From CAZDKK01 sp964603725 (lineage in GTDB: Bacteria > Eisenbacteria > RBG-16-71-46 > CAIMUX01 > WJJG01), in the NCBI GenBank assembly GCA_964603725.1, contig CAZRWW010000015.1, forward strand, positions 18,494 to 82,493: 64,000 nucleotides of DNA. The letters are read 5' to 3'. How positions within the stretch are numbered: position 1 is the stretch's first letter; every line of letters starts with the position of its first letter. This document shows, piece after piece, positions 1-7,857 of the stretch. A program made the translations under genes and the position numbers. The notes beneath the pieces are model-generated. The model worked only from the letters and a program-made list of their open reading frames with translations. It did no database searches and was not told the origin of the DNA.

Positions 1-1
1 G

Positions 2-589
2 GGGACCGGCGTCGGCGGCCTGCGCCGGGAGCAGGCCGCCGCGGGCGTGCCGTACCTGGCGGAATCGGGCGTTCCCAGCGCCGCCACCTGGTGGTTCGAC
101 TTGACCTGGAGCTCGCGGACCCGCTGGACGCTGGGTCTCCACGCCCACCTGCTTCGCGTGGCGATCGAGGACGGCAGCCGCGTGGGCACGTTCGACCTGC
201 TGCCCGTGCTCGCCCAGTTCGGGCTCCGCCGGCCGTTGCTCCGAGAGAAGCTCTGGGGGTTCGTCGCCGTCGGCGCCGGCCTGACGGGCTCGCGGTTCAT
301 TCCGGCCGCCAACGAAGCCGAGTGGGAGGCGATGGGCGGCGGCGGCCTGCAGTTCACCCGCGAGCGCCCCTTTACCGTGGGCGTGCAGGCGGGCTGCGAC
401 TACAGCCTCACCCCCGAGCTTCTGATCGAGGCCGGCGCGGGCGCCATCACGATGGACAGCGAGATCACCTACCGCGTGGCCCGCCGCACCGGGTCCGGCC
501 AGGGCTTCACTGAGGACGCGATGACGAGCATCAGCGCCAGTCACCTCATGGCCACGCTCGGCGTGCGGTGGTGGTTCGAGTGGTGGTAA
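2..589 (+). CDS. Outer-membrane beta-barrel-like protein, 3' part (partial)
   Basis: The reading frame is already open at the window edge, so the start is missing. About 195 residues are visible. They alternate polar and hydrophobic residues in short stretches separated by glycine-rich turns, for example LWGFVAVGAGL, FTVGVQAGCDYSL and LLIEAGAGA. The protein ends LGVRWWFEWW. A C-terminal aromatic residue after an amphipathic strand is the usual signal of a transmembrane beta-barrel recognised by BamA. I therefore infer an outer-membrane barrel of the OmpW/OmpA-like porin fold without assigning a family. The stop lies only 3 bp from the end of the convergent gene. Confidence 0.5.
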   Translation, partial: GTGVGGLRREQAAAGVPYLAESGVPSAATWWFDLTWSSRTRWTLGLHAHLLRVAIEDGSRVGTFDLLPVLAQFGLRRPLLREKLWGFVAVGAGLTGSRFIPAANEAEWEAMGGGGLQFTRERPFTVGVQAGCDYSLTPELLIEAGAGAITMDSEITYRVARRTGSGQGFTEDAMTSISASHLMATLGVRWWFEWW

Positions 590-592
590 GGA

Positions 593-1024
593 CTAGCGCT
601 TGGGCCGCCCGCGCGGCGGCCGGTCGGGCCGATCGCGCCCGGTGAGACCGTCCGGGATGGGCCAGTCGTCCGCCGGGCCCAGGATCTTCCCACTGTCGCC
701 GGGCTCCAGCTCAGCACGCGCGGCCTCGGCCTGGGCTTCCGCCAGGCGGGCCAGGAGCGCTTCGCGTAGCTCGATGAGCTTGCGCTGCAGCTCCAGCACC
801 CGTTCCCGCAGCATCCCGTCGAGCAGGGCCATGCGATTGTGCGGGCTGCCCATGTTGCGCATCAGCCGCGTGATCTCGTCCTGCAGCGGCTGCAGCTCGG
901 GATGCTCCCTCAGGAACGCGTCGCGGGCTTCGACGGCCTTGCGGATTCGCTCGAAGGCGCTGTCGTCGCTCCGGGAGCTGTCGCCGTTTCGGTCGGCATC
1001 ACCGTTCTGAGGGTTGTGGCTCAT
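593..1024 (-). CDS. Hypothetical charged coiled-coil protein
   Basis: About 143 residues. I place the start at MSHNPQNG because AGGGAAG lies about 9 bp upstream; a longer in-frame start at 1123 has no such site and gives a low-quality extension. The N-terminus is Asn/Asp/Ser-rich and disordered. The centre is a long heptad-like helix rich in Leu, Arg, Glu and Ala (MLRERVLELQRKLIELREAL), predicted to form a coiled coil. The tail is a basic, proline-rich RPPRGRPKR. There is no signal peptide, so it is probably cytoplasmic. It converges on the upstream barrel gene and is divergent from endonuclease IV. I do not recognise a family. Confidence 0.55.
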   Translation of the reverse strand: MSHNPQNGDADRNGDSSRSDDSAFERIRKAVEARDAFLREHPELQPLQDEITRLMRNMGSPHNRMALLDGMLRERVLELQRKLIELREALLARLAEAQAEAARAELEPGDSGKILGPADDWPIPDGLTGRDRPDRPPRGRPKR

Positions 1025-1195
1025 CGACTCGCGCTTCCCTGGCCTCGAACAGGTCGGTTGTGACGCGCCGGGTTCCGTCACCCCACCCAGGCCGGTTATC
1101 GGCAGATTCGGGCCATCCGGCAAGCCTTCCAGGCCACCTGGGGGGAATCAACCAATGGGATTCTGCCTTGGGCCGAAGCGCCAGAGCTGACGCCA

Positions 1196-1204
1196 TGGTA
1201 CGAT
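1196..1204 (+). promoter_or_regulatory. Extended -10 element upstream of endonuclease IV gene
   Basis: TG-g-TACGAT forms a sigma-70 extended -10 about 60 bp before the endonuclease IV start. No good -35 lies at 16-18 bp, which is tolerated at extended -10 promoters. The same TGnTACGAT string recurs at 7808-7816 and 16694-16702, each time just upstream of a gene. Confidence 0.4.
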
Positions 1205-1264
1205 CCGCCGAAATCGGCACTCCATCACCAGGGCGGAAGGCCGCCAGGGCGAGAGGACCGCAAG

Positions 1265-2245
1265 ATGGGTGAGTGGATGGCGCGGCGGGCGAGTGCCGCC
1301 GGGCACGGATCGGCGCGATCGGCACAGCCCGCCGGACACGCCGAGAAGCCGGCGCCCGCGCGGCGAACCGCGGGCGCGCCCCTCCTGGGCGCTCACCTCT
1401 CGATCGCCGGCGGGCTGCACCTGGCCCTGGAGCGGGCCGCCGAGCTGCGCTGCACGGCGGTGCAGATCTTCACCCAATCCGCTCGCCAGTGGGGGCGTCG
1501 CGTCCTGAGCGCCGATGACGTGCGTCTCTTCCGCGAAGCGCAGGCGCGGCTGGCGCCGATCGCGGTGGTCGCTCACGCGGGCTACCTGCTCAACCTGGCA
1601 GCCCCGGAGCGCGCGCTGCGGGAGCGCTCGATCCGCGCGCTCGTCGGCGAGCTCGAGCGCTGCGAAGCGCTGGGAATCCCCCGCCTGGTCCTTCACCCCG
1701 GAGCGCACATGGGCGCGGGCGAGGCCCGGGGCATCGCGCGCGCCGGCGCGTCGCTGCGGCGAGCGCACGCCGCCACGCGGGGATTCGCCGTCAAGACGGC
1801 GCTGGAGAACACCGCCGGGCAGGGCACGGGCCTGGGCCACACGGTGGGCCAGCTCGCGGCCATCATGAACGCCTGCGGCGACGCGGGTCGCCTGGCGCTG
1901 TGCTTCGACACCGCGCACGGCTTCGCGGCCGGCTACGACATCCGGACGTCCGAGGGCTACGATGGGCTGTGGGAAGACGTCGCGCGCCTGATCGGGATCG
2001 ATCACGTGTCCGTGATCCATCTGAACGACGCCCGACGCGAGGCGGGTTCGCGCGTCGATCGCCACGCGCACATCGGGCAAGGCACGATCGGCAAGGCCGC
2101 TTTCGCGCGGATCATGACCGATCCGCGCTTTGGCGCCGTGCCCAAGATCATCGAGACGCCCAAAGAGGGCGAGATGGACCGCAAGAACCTGAGGCTGCTC
2201 AGGCGCTTGGCGAGTCCGGGCTCGCGGGTGGGCAAGAAGCCGTGA
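1265..2245 (+). CDS. nfo: Deoxyribonuclease IV (AP endonuclease IV)
   Basis: A 326-residue AP endonuclease of the TIM-barrel endonuclease IV family. It cleaves DNA 5' to abasic sites in base-excision repair using three zinc ions. All nine metal-ligand positions known in E. coli Nfo have counterparts in order: AHAGYLLNLA, LHPGAHMG, ALENTAGQG, CFDTAHGFAAGYD, VIHLNDAR, VDRHAHIGQG and IIETPKEGE. The first about 38 residues are an Ala/Arg/Gly-rich extension absent from the family. The start at 1265 has GAGAGG at a suitable distance, although the conserved fold begins only at LLGAHLS. It is followed after 28 bp by a Nudix hydrolase gene on the same strand. Confidence 0.93.
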   Translation: MGEWMARRASAAGHGSARSAQPAGHAEKPAPARRTAGAPLLGAHLSIAGGLHLALERAAELRCTAVQIFTQSARQWGRRVLSADDVRLFREAQARLAPIAVVAHAGYLLNLAAPERALRERSIRALVGELERCEALGIPRLVLHPGAHMGAGEARGIARAGASLRRAHAATRGFAVKTALENTAGQGTGLGHTVGQLAAIMNACGDAGRLALCFDTAHGFAAGYDIRTSEGYDGLWEDVARLIGIDHVSVIHLNDARREAGSRVDRHAHIGQGTIGKAAFARIMTDPRFGAVPKIIETPKEGEMDRKNLRLLRRLASPGSRVGKKP

Positions 2246-2273
2246 CGCGGGCGCCACGGGCTGGGAGAGGCTG

Positions 2274-2915
2274 ATGATCAGCGAGCTCGCCTTGCTGCGC
2301 GAGCGGCTCGTCGTGGCGCTGCGCGGCCCGCTTCCCGGGGCTCCCGCCCAGGCGCGCATGGCACCCGTGCCGCGGCCAGGCTGGCGGCCGCATGCGCCGC
2401 CGCCCCCCGGCCGCCCGGCCGCGGTCCTGGCCCTCTTCTATCCGTTGGGTGATGGCGGCCCCACCGCGCCGCCGGCTCTTCTCTATACCGAGCGCACCGA
2501 GACGGTCGAGACCCACCGCGGGCAGGTGTCGTTCCCGGGCGGAGCCGTGGAAACGGGCGAGTCGCCCGAGGCGACCGCGCTGCGCGAAGCGGACGAGGAG
2601 ACCGGCGCCGCGCCCGGGGAGATCGAGGTGCTCGGCCGGCTGACGCCGCTGTGGATCCCCGCCACGGGCTTTCTGGTCACCCCGGTCGTCGGCCTGACGG
2701 CGCGGCGGCCGGCCTTCCGGCCCGGTCCGGGCGAGGTGCGGCGCATCCTCGAGGTGCCCCTGGCGGACCTGGTGCGCCCGGACGCCGTGCGGGCCGAGGA
2801 TCTTCCCCGCCACGGGCGCTGGACCCACGTGCGCTACTTCGACATCGCCGGAACGCGCCTCTGGGGCGCGACGGCGATGATGACGGCCGAGCTGCTGACG
2901 CTGCTGGGGTGGTAG
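2274..2915 (+). CDS. Nudix hydrolase, CoA pyrophosphatase (NudL/YeaB) type
   Basis: 213 residues. The Nudix box is complete: GGAVETGESPEA followed by TALREADEETG matches GX5EX7REUXEEXG. Just before it is the family-specific signature THRGQVSFPGG, which in NudL-type enzymes precedes the box and marks hydrolases of coenzyme A and its derivatives to phosphopantetheine and 3',5'-ADP. The first 45 residues are proline-rich. GAGAGGCTG is directly upstream of the ATG. It probably shares a transcript with endonuclease IV, so the pair reads as a small housekeeping/repair unit. Confidence 0.85.
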   Translation: MISELALLRERLVVALRGPLPGAPAQARMAPVPRPGWRPHAPPPPGRPAAVLALFYPLGDGGPTAPPALLYTERTETVETHRGQVSFPGGAVETGESPEATALREADEETGAAPGEIEVLGRLTPLWIPATGFLVTPVVGLTARRPAFRPGPGEVRRILEVPLADLVRPDAVRAEDLPRHGRWTHVRYFDIAGTRLWGATAMMTAELLTLLGW

Positions 2916-3508
2916 CGCTCCCAGCGACTGCGCGAGTCGCCCCAAGGCCGCGGCCGGGGCGCCCTCCGAGGGGCCGGGGCGTCGACGTCGGCGGAGGACC
3001 CGGAGAATGGCTGTAAGTCATATGGAAATATACCACTACGAGCTCGGCGCAGGCCCCGGGCCAATCCCGCGCAGGCCCCGGGCCAATCCCGCGCCGGCCC
3101 GGGGGGCCGTGCCGCCCTCCAGAATCCGTCGGCAGACCCCCGGTTGCCGAAGGAAATGTCTGGACATCAGGGGCCGGACCCACGATAGTAGATGCGTCTC
3201 GTTCGGGGGTCGTACGTGACGAGTTCTCGGCGAGATGGTGGAATGCCTGAGATCTGGGCTCGGAAGGAGATTTCGACTGCCAGCCTATCCAATCCGCACT
3301 CTGGGTTTGCCAGACCGAGATTCTGCTGAGTCGGGCACCTTTCTCTCCCTCGTCGGACAATGACCTTGTTCTTCCTGGGGCTGATGAAAGACCGGAATGC
3401 AGCGGTCCTGCTGGAGACCCACCGAGGAGGTTCTCGGGTCGGTCAATGGAGCAATGGGGGATGCCCTTGGTGCGGTGAGGCCGTCCCCAAGTGAGAGGTG
3501 TTTTGATA
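2916..3508 (+). other. Long intergenic region / probable leader of the RRM gene
   Basis: 593 bp with no convincing gene. It contains a tandem 22-bp repeat at 3047-3090. From about 3160 the base composition drops clearly below that of flanking genes and codon-like periodicity is absent. RRM and cold-shock proteins often carry long 5' leaders, so a structured leader or a small RNA is possible, but I recognise no family. Confidence 0.4.
3047..3090. repeat. Tandem 22-bp direct repeat (two exact copies)
   Basis: Two identical head-to-tail 22-mers beginning GCGCAGGCCCCGGGCC, followed by a degenerate third start (GCGCCGGCCCGG). It lies between genes and has no spacer, so it is a slippage-type tandem duplication and not CRISPR. 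Confidence 0.85.
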
Positions 3509-3814
3509 ATGTCCAACAACAAGCTGTATGTCGGCAATCTGTCCTTCGACACGAGCGAGTCGGAGCTCGAGGAGCTCTTCTCGCAGCACGGCGAAGTCGC
3601 TTCCGCCAAGGTCATCACGGATCGCGACACGGGCCGTCCGCGTGGCTTCGGCTTCGTGGAGTTCGTCCGGGCCGAGGATGCCCAGAAGGCGATCGAGAAC
3701 CTCGATGGCCGTGAGTTCATGGGCCGCAACCTCAAGGTGAACGTCGCCCAGGCTCGCGAGGGTGGTGGACGCCCGGGCGGCGGTGATCGTCGTCCGCCGC
3801 GCCGCTCCTACTAG
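3509..3814 (+). CDS. RRM-domain RNA-binding protein
   Basis: 101 residues forming a single RNA recognition motif. RNP2 is LYVGNL (residues 6-11) and RNP1 is RGFGFVEF (45-52), with the aromatic residues that stack on RNA bases intact. A short Gly/Arg/Pro tail (GGGRPGGGDRRPPRRSY) follows, as in the small bacterial and cyanobacterial RRM proteins that bind single-stranded RNA during cold or stress responses. The start is set by GAGAGGTG ending 9 bp upstream of ATG; an upstream in-frame start at 3491 lacks a site. It is monocistronic, with a long leader and a clear terminator downstream. Confidence 0.92.
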   Translation: MSNNKLYVGNLSFDTSESELEELFSQHGEVASAKVITDRDTGRPRGFGFVEFVRAEDAQKAIENLDGREFMGRNLKVNVAQAREGGGRPGGGDRRPPRRSY

Positions 3815-3900
3815 GAGCAAGCCAGCACAACAGCGGATCTGGTGAGAACGGGGCCACGCCAACGTGCGCGACCCCGCGGCTCCTATCCGCCGGCTCGATA

Positions 3901-3951
3901 AGGCCCGGCTGAGGCTGCCCGCGAGGCGGCTTCGACCGGGCCTCTTCGTTT
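3901..3951 (+). terminator. Rho-independent-like terminator after RRM gene
   Basis: AGGCCCGG at 3901-3908 pairs with CCGGGCCT at 3936-3943, followed by CTTCGTTT. It lies 86 bp after the RRM stop and also separates that gene from the convergent gene at 4029. Confidence 0.6.
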
Positions 3952-4028
3952 GCCGCGCTGCTCGCCTGGGCCGCCAGGTCGTCCGAACACGGAGCCGCGG
4001 CGCCGTCCCGAGCAGGCGCCCTCGCCTT

Positions 4029-5333
4029 TCATGGCGCCCCACCGAGGCCGGCCAGGCGAACCGACCCTTCCTCGTGGAGCTGCTCCAGCTGCGCCACGTG
4101 ATCGGCAGGCGTGAGGATCTGGAGTCGAGGCGAGATGTGGGAGCGGTTCCAGCGACGGACGTCGCCCGCCAGGTGCTTCCAGGCATCCCGATGATCGAGG
4201 CAGACCGGCAGGCACGCCAGGACCTGACGGCGACCCGGCGCTTCCGGGATCGCCGAGAGCGACGGCGTGCCGGGGGGCGAGTCCCGCAGCGTTTCGAGCG
4301 GCGTGCGCGGCCCCACAGGCTCGACCGGGATGCCCCGGCGCACGGCGTGATCGCAAACGGCGCAGACGGAGGCCTCATGCCCGCGCCCGAAGGTTCTGCC
4401 TCGGATCCAGTGCCCGCAAACAATGAGCACGTACGGGCCGGTCGCATCGGTGACCACGAAGGTGCCCCCGGTCGCGCCGCTCGTGCCCGCCGCCTCGCCC
4501 GCGCCTGCGGCGCACGTCGCGGGCTCGGCATGGGGGACTAGAATCAGGGCCCGCAGGTCCGGCCACATGCGCGTGAGGCCCTGGTCGCCGATCCGCAGGG
4601 CCACGCGGGGTGGCAACGGCAGGGCCAGCGCCCGAACCGCTTCCGGATCCGTCCCCGGCGTCACGAGCAGATCCAAGCGGCCCTCTCCGGTCAACTCCCG
4701 CGCGCGCTCGGCACGCGGGGATGCCCGCAACAGCCCGGCCCAGTCGCCCGGCACCGCCAGCCGCAGCGCGGGATCGCGCCTGGCCAGCCCCAGCAACGCG
4801 TCGATCAAGGACTCGCGCTGCCCCGGCGCACGGGGCGCGGCCGGCCCGGTCTCCGGGTCTCCTGCCGGCGGTGGAGCGATGGGCAGGAGGTGGAGGATGC
4901 CGGCATCAAGGCGCAAGGGCGGCAGCGCCAGAGCGCCGGTCACCCGGGCCTGCCCCGGCACCTCGAGCAGCAGGTCGGCCTGCGCGAATCCGGCCGGCTG
5001 GGCAAGGCGGACGGAGAAGGGCATCGGTGTGGGCGCATCGTCCGGCGCCCGGCCGGCGTCACCCGCCGCAGTCGAGCCGGAGCGGAGGTCGCGCCCCGGG
5101 CGCGGCCGATCGCCCGACCATGAGTGGAAGAACTCCTCGCGGCGGCTGCCGTCGATCACACCCAGGCGGGCGCTGCTCGAGAAGCCCGGCGGCGGCAGAA
5201 GAAAGAAGACCCGCGCGACGTCCCTGCGCCGCTTGATCAGCACGGTCGTGGGCCGCACTCGCCAGTCGCCGAGCTGGAAGTGCGGCCAGCCGCCTGCGGC
5301 CGCTTGGGCCGGCGCTAGCTGATCAGCGGTCAT
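4029..5333 (-). CDS. Hypothetical protein with CxxC-type motif near the C-terminus
   Basis: About 434 residues with no signal peptide, so probably cytoplasmic. I place the start at MTADQLAP; an in-frame GTG at 5363 would add ten residues, and neither has a strong ribosome site. Most of the protein is Ala/Pro/Leu-rich with no recognised domain. Near residues 315-350 there is a His/Cys cluster: CGHWIRG, then CAVCDHAVRRG, then CLPVCLDHRDAW, which could bind a metal. The next gene upstream (5386-6363) is on the same strand after a gap of about 50 bp. I do not recognise the family. Confidence 0.6.
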   Translation of the reverse strand: MTADQLAPAQAAAGGWPHFQLGDWRVRPTTVLIKRRRDVARVFFLLPPPGFSSSARLGVIDGSRREEFFHSWSGDRPRPGRDLRSGSTAAGDAGRAPDDAPTPMPFSVRLAQPAGFAQADLLLEVPGQARVTGALALPPLRLDAGILHLLPIAPPPAGDPETGPAAPRAPGQRESLIDALLGLARRDPALRLAVPGDWAGLLRASPRAERARELTGEGRLDLLVTPGTDPEAVRALALPLPPRVALRIGDQGLTRMWPDLRALILVPHAEPATCAAGAGEAAGTSGATGGTFVVTDATGPYVLIVCGHWIRGRTFGRGHEASVCAVCDHAVRRGIPVEPVGPRTPLETLRDSPPGTPSLSAIPEAPGRRQVLACLPVCLDHRDAWKHLAGDVRRWNRSHISPRLQILTPADHVAQLEQLHEEGSVRLAGLGGAP

Positions 5334-5385
5334 GGCGTCTGATCCAGGCCATTCCCGACGCACCTTTCCCAGAGGTCATGGCCAG

Positions 5386-6363
5386 TCATCCCCGTTGGGC
5401 ATTGATCGTGCGCACGAGGCCGCGCCAGAGGCGCCCGGCGTTCTCGCACGCCAGCTCGCTCATGTGAGCGCAGGCTTCGAAGCCCCAGATGGCGACGGTC
5501 TCGGGCCGATGGGCGAGCAGCCGTCGCGTCCCCTCCATCAGGTCCCGTTCGGCCGTGGCCGGCAGCCGGAAGGCTTGCAGCCAGAGCATCACCGGAATGC
5601 CGGCGCCGCGGGCCGCCGCGCGGGCGGCCTCGGCGTTCAGGTCGATGAAGGCATCGCGCGCTGCCGGGCCCTCGATCTTGAAGGCGTGCCAGTACGGGTC
5701 GGTGCCGAACTCGGTGACGCCGGGAATGGCCGCCACAGCGGGCCAGTCCTGCTCCACGCCCAGCGGAACGCCCTGAGGCAGCAGGCAGATCGAGGATCCC
5801 AGCTCGCGGTCGGCCGCCATGCGCACGACGTCGGTCAGCAGGTCGAGGATCGCGTCCGCCCGGGAGCGGCGCAACGCCTCGGCGGTCGGGTGATCGCCAT
5901 GGCGCGCCCGGCAGTGAGCGCAGGCGCACGGCTCGCCGTCGGGGTTGCGGGGTCCGGGGTGCACCCAGTGCGGCTCGTCCCAGAAGATCGCGTCCGCCCC
6001 GGTGCGCGCTGCCGCGGCGACCCACTCGCTCATCCGCTCGCGCAGCCGCGGGTGGTTGAGGCAGGCGCCGGCCAGGGGCCGGCCCGACGGGCCGCGCTGC
6101 ATCAGGTCGGGATCCTCGAGAATCCACTCCGAGAAGGCCTCGCCGCCGAAGACGCCCGCGACGCCCCAGGGGTCGAGCTGCACCTCGAGGCCTTCCTCCT
6201 TTGAGATCGCGACGATCTCGCGCAGGGTGCCGCTGCTGTAGAAGAGGTCGTTTTCGCAGAACGTGTGAATGACCCGGTCGAAGCCGAGCCGGCGCAGGCG
6301 ACGCATGTCGCTGCGCACATGCCGCGGGATGCGGCAGCCGAAGTAGCTCGTCGCCAGCTTCAT
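5386..6363 (-). CDS. TIM-barrel glycoside-hydrolase-like protein
   Basis: 325 residues starting MKLATSYFGCRIPRH; AAGGAG sits 5 bp before the ATG, which fixes this start. The sequence has the rhythm of a (beta/alpha)8 barrel: LGFDRVIHTF, LEVQLDPWGV, DAIFWDEPHW, SSICLLPQGV, GVTEFGTDPYW, IPVMLWLQAF, TVAIWGFEA. Paired acidic residues at strand ends (WDEPHW and FGTDPYW) and many Trp/Tyr residues suggest a carbohydrate-active or related hydrolase of the hypothetical glycoside-hydrolase superfamily. There is no signal peptide. The GNAT gene lies 49 bp upstream on the same strand. Substrate unknown. Confidence 0.6.
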   Translation of the reverse strand: MKLATSYFGCRIPRHVRSDMRRLRRLGFDRVIHTFCENDLFYSSGTLREIVAISKEEGLEVQLDPWGVAGVFGGEAFSEWILEDPDLMQRGPSGRPLAGACLNHPRLRERMSEWVAAAARTGADAIFWDEPHWVHPGPRNPDGEPCACAHCRARHGDHPTAEALRRSRADAILDLLTDVVRMAADRELGSSICLLPQGVPLGVEQDWPAVAAIPGVTEFGTDPYWHAFKIEGPAARDAFIDLNAEAARAAARGAGIPVMLWLQAFRLPATAERDLMEGTRRLLAHRPETVAIWGFEACAHMSELACENAGRLWRGLVRTINAQRG

Positions 6364-6412
6364 GCTTCTCCTTCCAATGCGCGCTCCCGGCCTGCGGGTG
6401 AAGCCAGAGCCC

Positions 6413-7201
6413 CTAGAAACCGGGATGACCCGGCGGGATGGTGAAGATGTCCCCGCGATTCTCGGACAACCGGGCCTGCCCCAGGAGCGTCCACTGCCGG
6501 ATCCGATCGAAGCCGCACTTCTTGTACAGGTCCCCGTGCACGAACGGCGCGTCCAGACTGCCGCTGGCGGTGATGAACTTCGATTTGCCGGCCAGGCGCC
6601 GGACGCACTCATAGGTGAGCAGCGAGCCGAACCCGCGGTGTCGCAGCCGGGGGATGACCTCGATCCAGTCGATGAAGCCCTCGCGCAGCTCGGAGCAGTG
6701 CCCGTGGATCGCGAAGCCCACGGGCTGGGAAGCGCTGGTCTCGACGAGGAAGAACCAACCGCGCGGGTCGTAGTAGGGCGCCTGGGCCATGCGGCGGAGC
6801 TTCTCGGGGGTCATGAGTCGGCGCAGGCTGGGGTAGGCGGCATTCATGAGGCGGCAGGCGGCCTCCAGGTCGCGGTCGGGATCGAAGTTGCTGAATCCAT
6901 AGCCGGGCGGGGTCGTGTCGGGCAGCTCGGGCACCTCGGCCAAGGTAGCGCGGAAGTAGCGCCCGAGCACCGGCAGCCCCAGCATCTCGCTCCAGCTCTT
7001 GCGCCCGGTTTCCATCACGGGCACGAAGGCCAGGCGGCCCATCCGGTGCCGGGCTTGTGCGATCAGGTTGCTCAGGGAAAGCGCCCGCCCGGCCAGCGAC
7101 CAGGTGAACTCGATCGAGTCCTCGACGTAAGCGAGCACGGCGCTCAGGCGTTGGCCGTCGGTCGAGACCAGGTGCTGGCACGACTCGAGCTGAGGACGCA
7201 C
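6413..7201 (-). CDS. GNAT-family N-acetyltransferase
   Basis: At least 262 residues. The C-terminal half is a GNAT fold: a beta strand with WFFLVETSASQPVGFAIHG, then the acetyl-CoA pyrophosphate loop RLRHRGFGSLLTYE (consensus R/QxxGxG/A), then YKKCGFDRIRQW as the closing strand. The N-terminal half may be a second, degenerate GNAT lobe. GTG at 7201 is the first standard start, but the frame stays open to a TGA at 7334-7336 and reads convincingly as protein before it (IELIKALYEQGPHAALYAPL). The true start may therefore be a rare codon near 7267. It lies between the S4 gene and the TIM-barrel gene on the same strand. Confidence 0.72.
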   Translation of the reverse strand: MRPQLESCQHLVSTDGQRLSAVLAYVEDSIEFTWSLAGRALSLSNLIAQARHRMGRLAFVPVMETGRKSWSEMLGLPVLGRYFRATLAEVPELPDTTPPGYGFSNFDPDRDLEAACRLMNAAYPSLRRLMTPEKLRRMAQAPYYDPRGWFFLVETSASQPVGFAIHGHCSELREGFIDWIEVIPRLRHRGFGSLLTYECVRRLAGKSKFITASGSLDAPFVHGDLYKKCGFDRIRQWTLLGQARLSENRGDIFTIPPGHPGF

Positions 7202-7351
7202 CTTGCACAGCGGGGCATAGAGCGCCGCGTGGGGGCCCTGTTCATAGAGCGCCTTGATCAGCTCGATGTTCGTCGTCGGTTCCCCCGCCGCCCCGGCCGC
7301 CCGGGCGCAGCGTCCGCCCGGGTGGAAGCCCTCTCACCGGCGGCCTCCGCC

Positions 7352-7463
7352 CCCGGTCGCGGCGCGCATTTCGAGCGCGACTTCAGTGCCCGGTCGCGGC
7401 CACGGACCTGGAGCGCGACTTCAGTGCCCGGTCGCGGCGCGCACCTCGAGCGCGGCCTCGATG
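7352..7463. repeat. Three tandem 37-38-bp repeats derived from the end of the S4 gene
   Basis: Copies at 7352-7388, 7389-7426 and 7427-7463 each begin CCCGGTCGCGGC and end TTCAGTG or TCGATG. The copy at 7427-7463 lies in the 3' end of the S4 gene; the other two lie beyond its stop, which sits at the junction with the middle copy. There are no spacers, so it is not CRISPR. It looks like local duplication of a gene's 3' end. Confidence 0.85.
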
Positions 7464-7666
7464 TCCCCGCCCTCACCGACCACCTGGACCAGATCTCCCG
7501 GCTTCACCTGATGGCCGCGATGCGTCTCGACCCGGCCGTTCACGCGCACGCGCCCCGATTGCACCAACAGCTTGGCCTCGCCGCCCGTCGGGACGATCCC
7601 GGCGAATTTAAGCAGCGCATCCAGGTGGATGGCAGGCGTCCGGATGTCGATCGGCGTGCGGTCCAT
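7421..7666 (-). CDS. S4-domain RNA-binding protein (YaaA/YbcJ type)
   Basis: 81 residues, a free-standing S4 RNA-binding domain. The core is LDALLKFAGIVPTGGEAK, then LVQSGRVRVNG, then HRGHQVKPGDLVQV, matching the alpha-L motif of YbcJ/YaaA-type proteins that bind structured RNA such as rRNA. GGGAG lies about 8 bp before the ATG. The last dozen codons (IEAALEVRAATG) are the template of the tandem repeats that follow the stop. The GNAT gene follows on the same strand. Confidence 0.88.
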   Translation of the reverse strand: MDRTPIDIRTPAIHLDALLKFAGIVPTGGEAKLLVQSGRVRVNGRVETHRGHQVKPGDLVQVVGEGGDIEAALEVRAATGH

Positions 7667-7786
7667 GGGCCCGATCTCCCGCTGGGCGGATCCTACCGGG
7701 CGTGACCCGCGTTCTCAAGCCGTGACCGGCCTGGTAACCGACCTGATGACCGTCCTTGATGCCCGGCCAGGTGGCGGGCGGGCGCA

Positions 7787-7816
7787 TTTACCGGGCGGCA
7801 GCCCGCATGATACGAT
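7787..7816 (+). promoter_or_regulatory. Sigma-70-type promoter for the winged-helix gene
   Basis: TTTACC at 7787-7792, 18-bp spacer, TACGAT at 7811-7816 with an extended TG at 7808-7809. It lies 41 bp before the chosen GTG start. Confidence 0.5.
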
Positions 7817-7857
7817 TCCGGCAGACAGGATCGGGACGCAAGCGGAGGGTTCGAGCC

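Noticed and set aside
3236..3364. 42-codon frame in the leader of the RRM gene.
   Set aside because: No ribosome site and no protein-like pattern; insufficient support.
7352..7463. Possible CRISPR array.
   Set aside because: The three units are directly adjacent without spacers, and one codes for the end of a gene.
7842..7857. GGTTCGAGCC looks like a tRNA T-loop.
   Set aside because: No acceptor, anticodon or D-arm can be built around it; it is the ribosome-site region of the gene at 7858.
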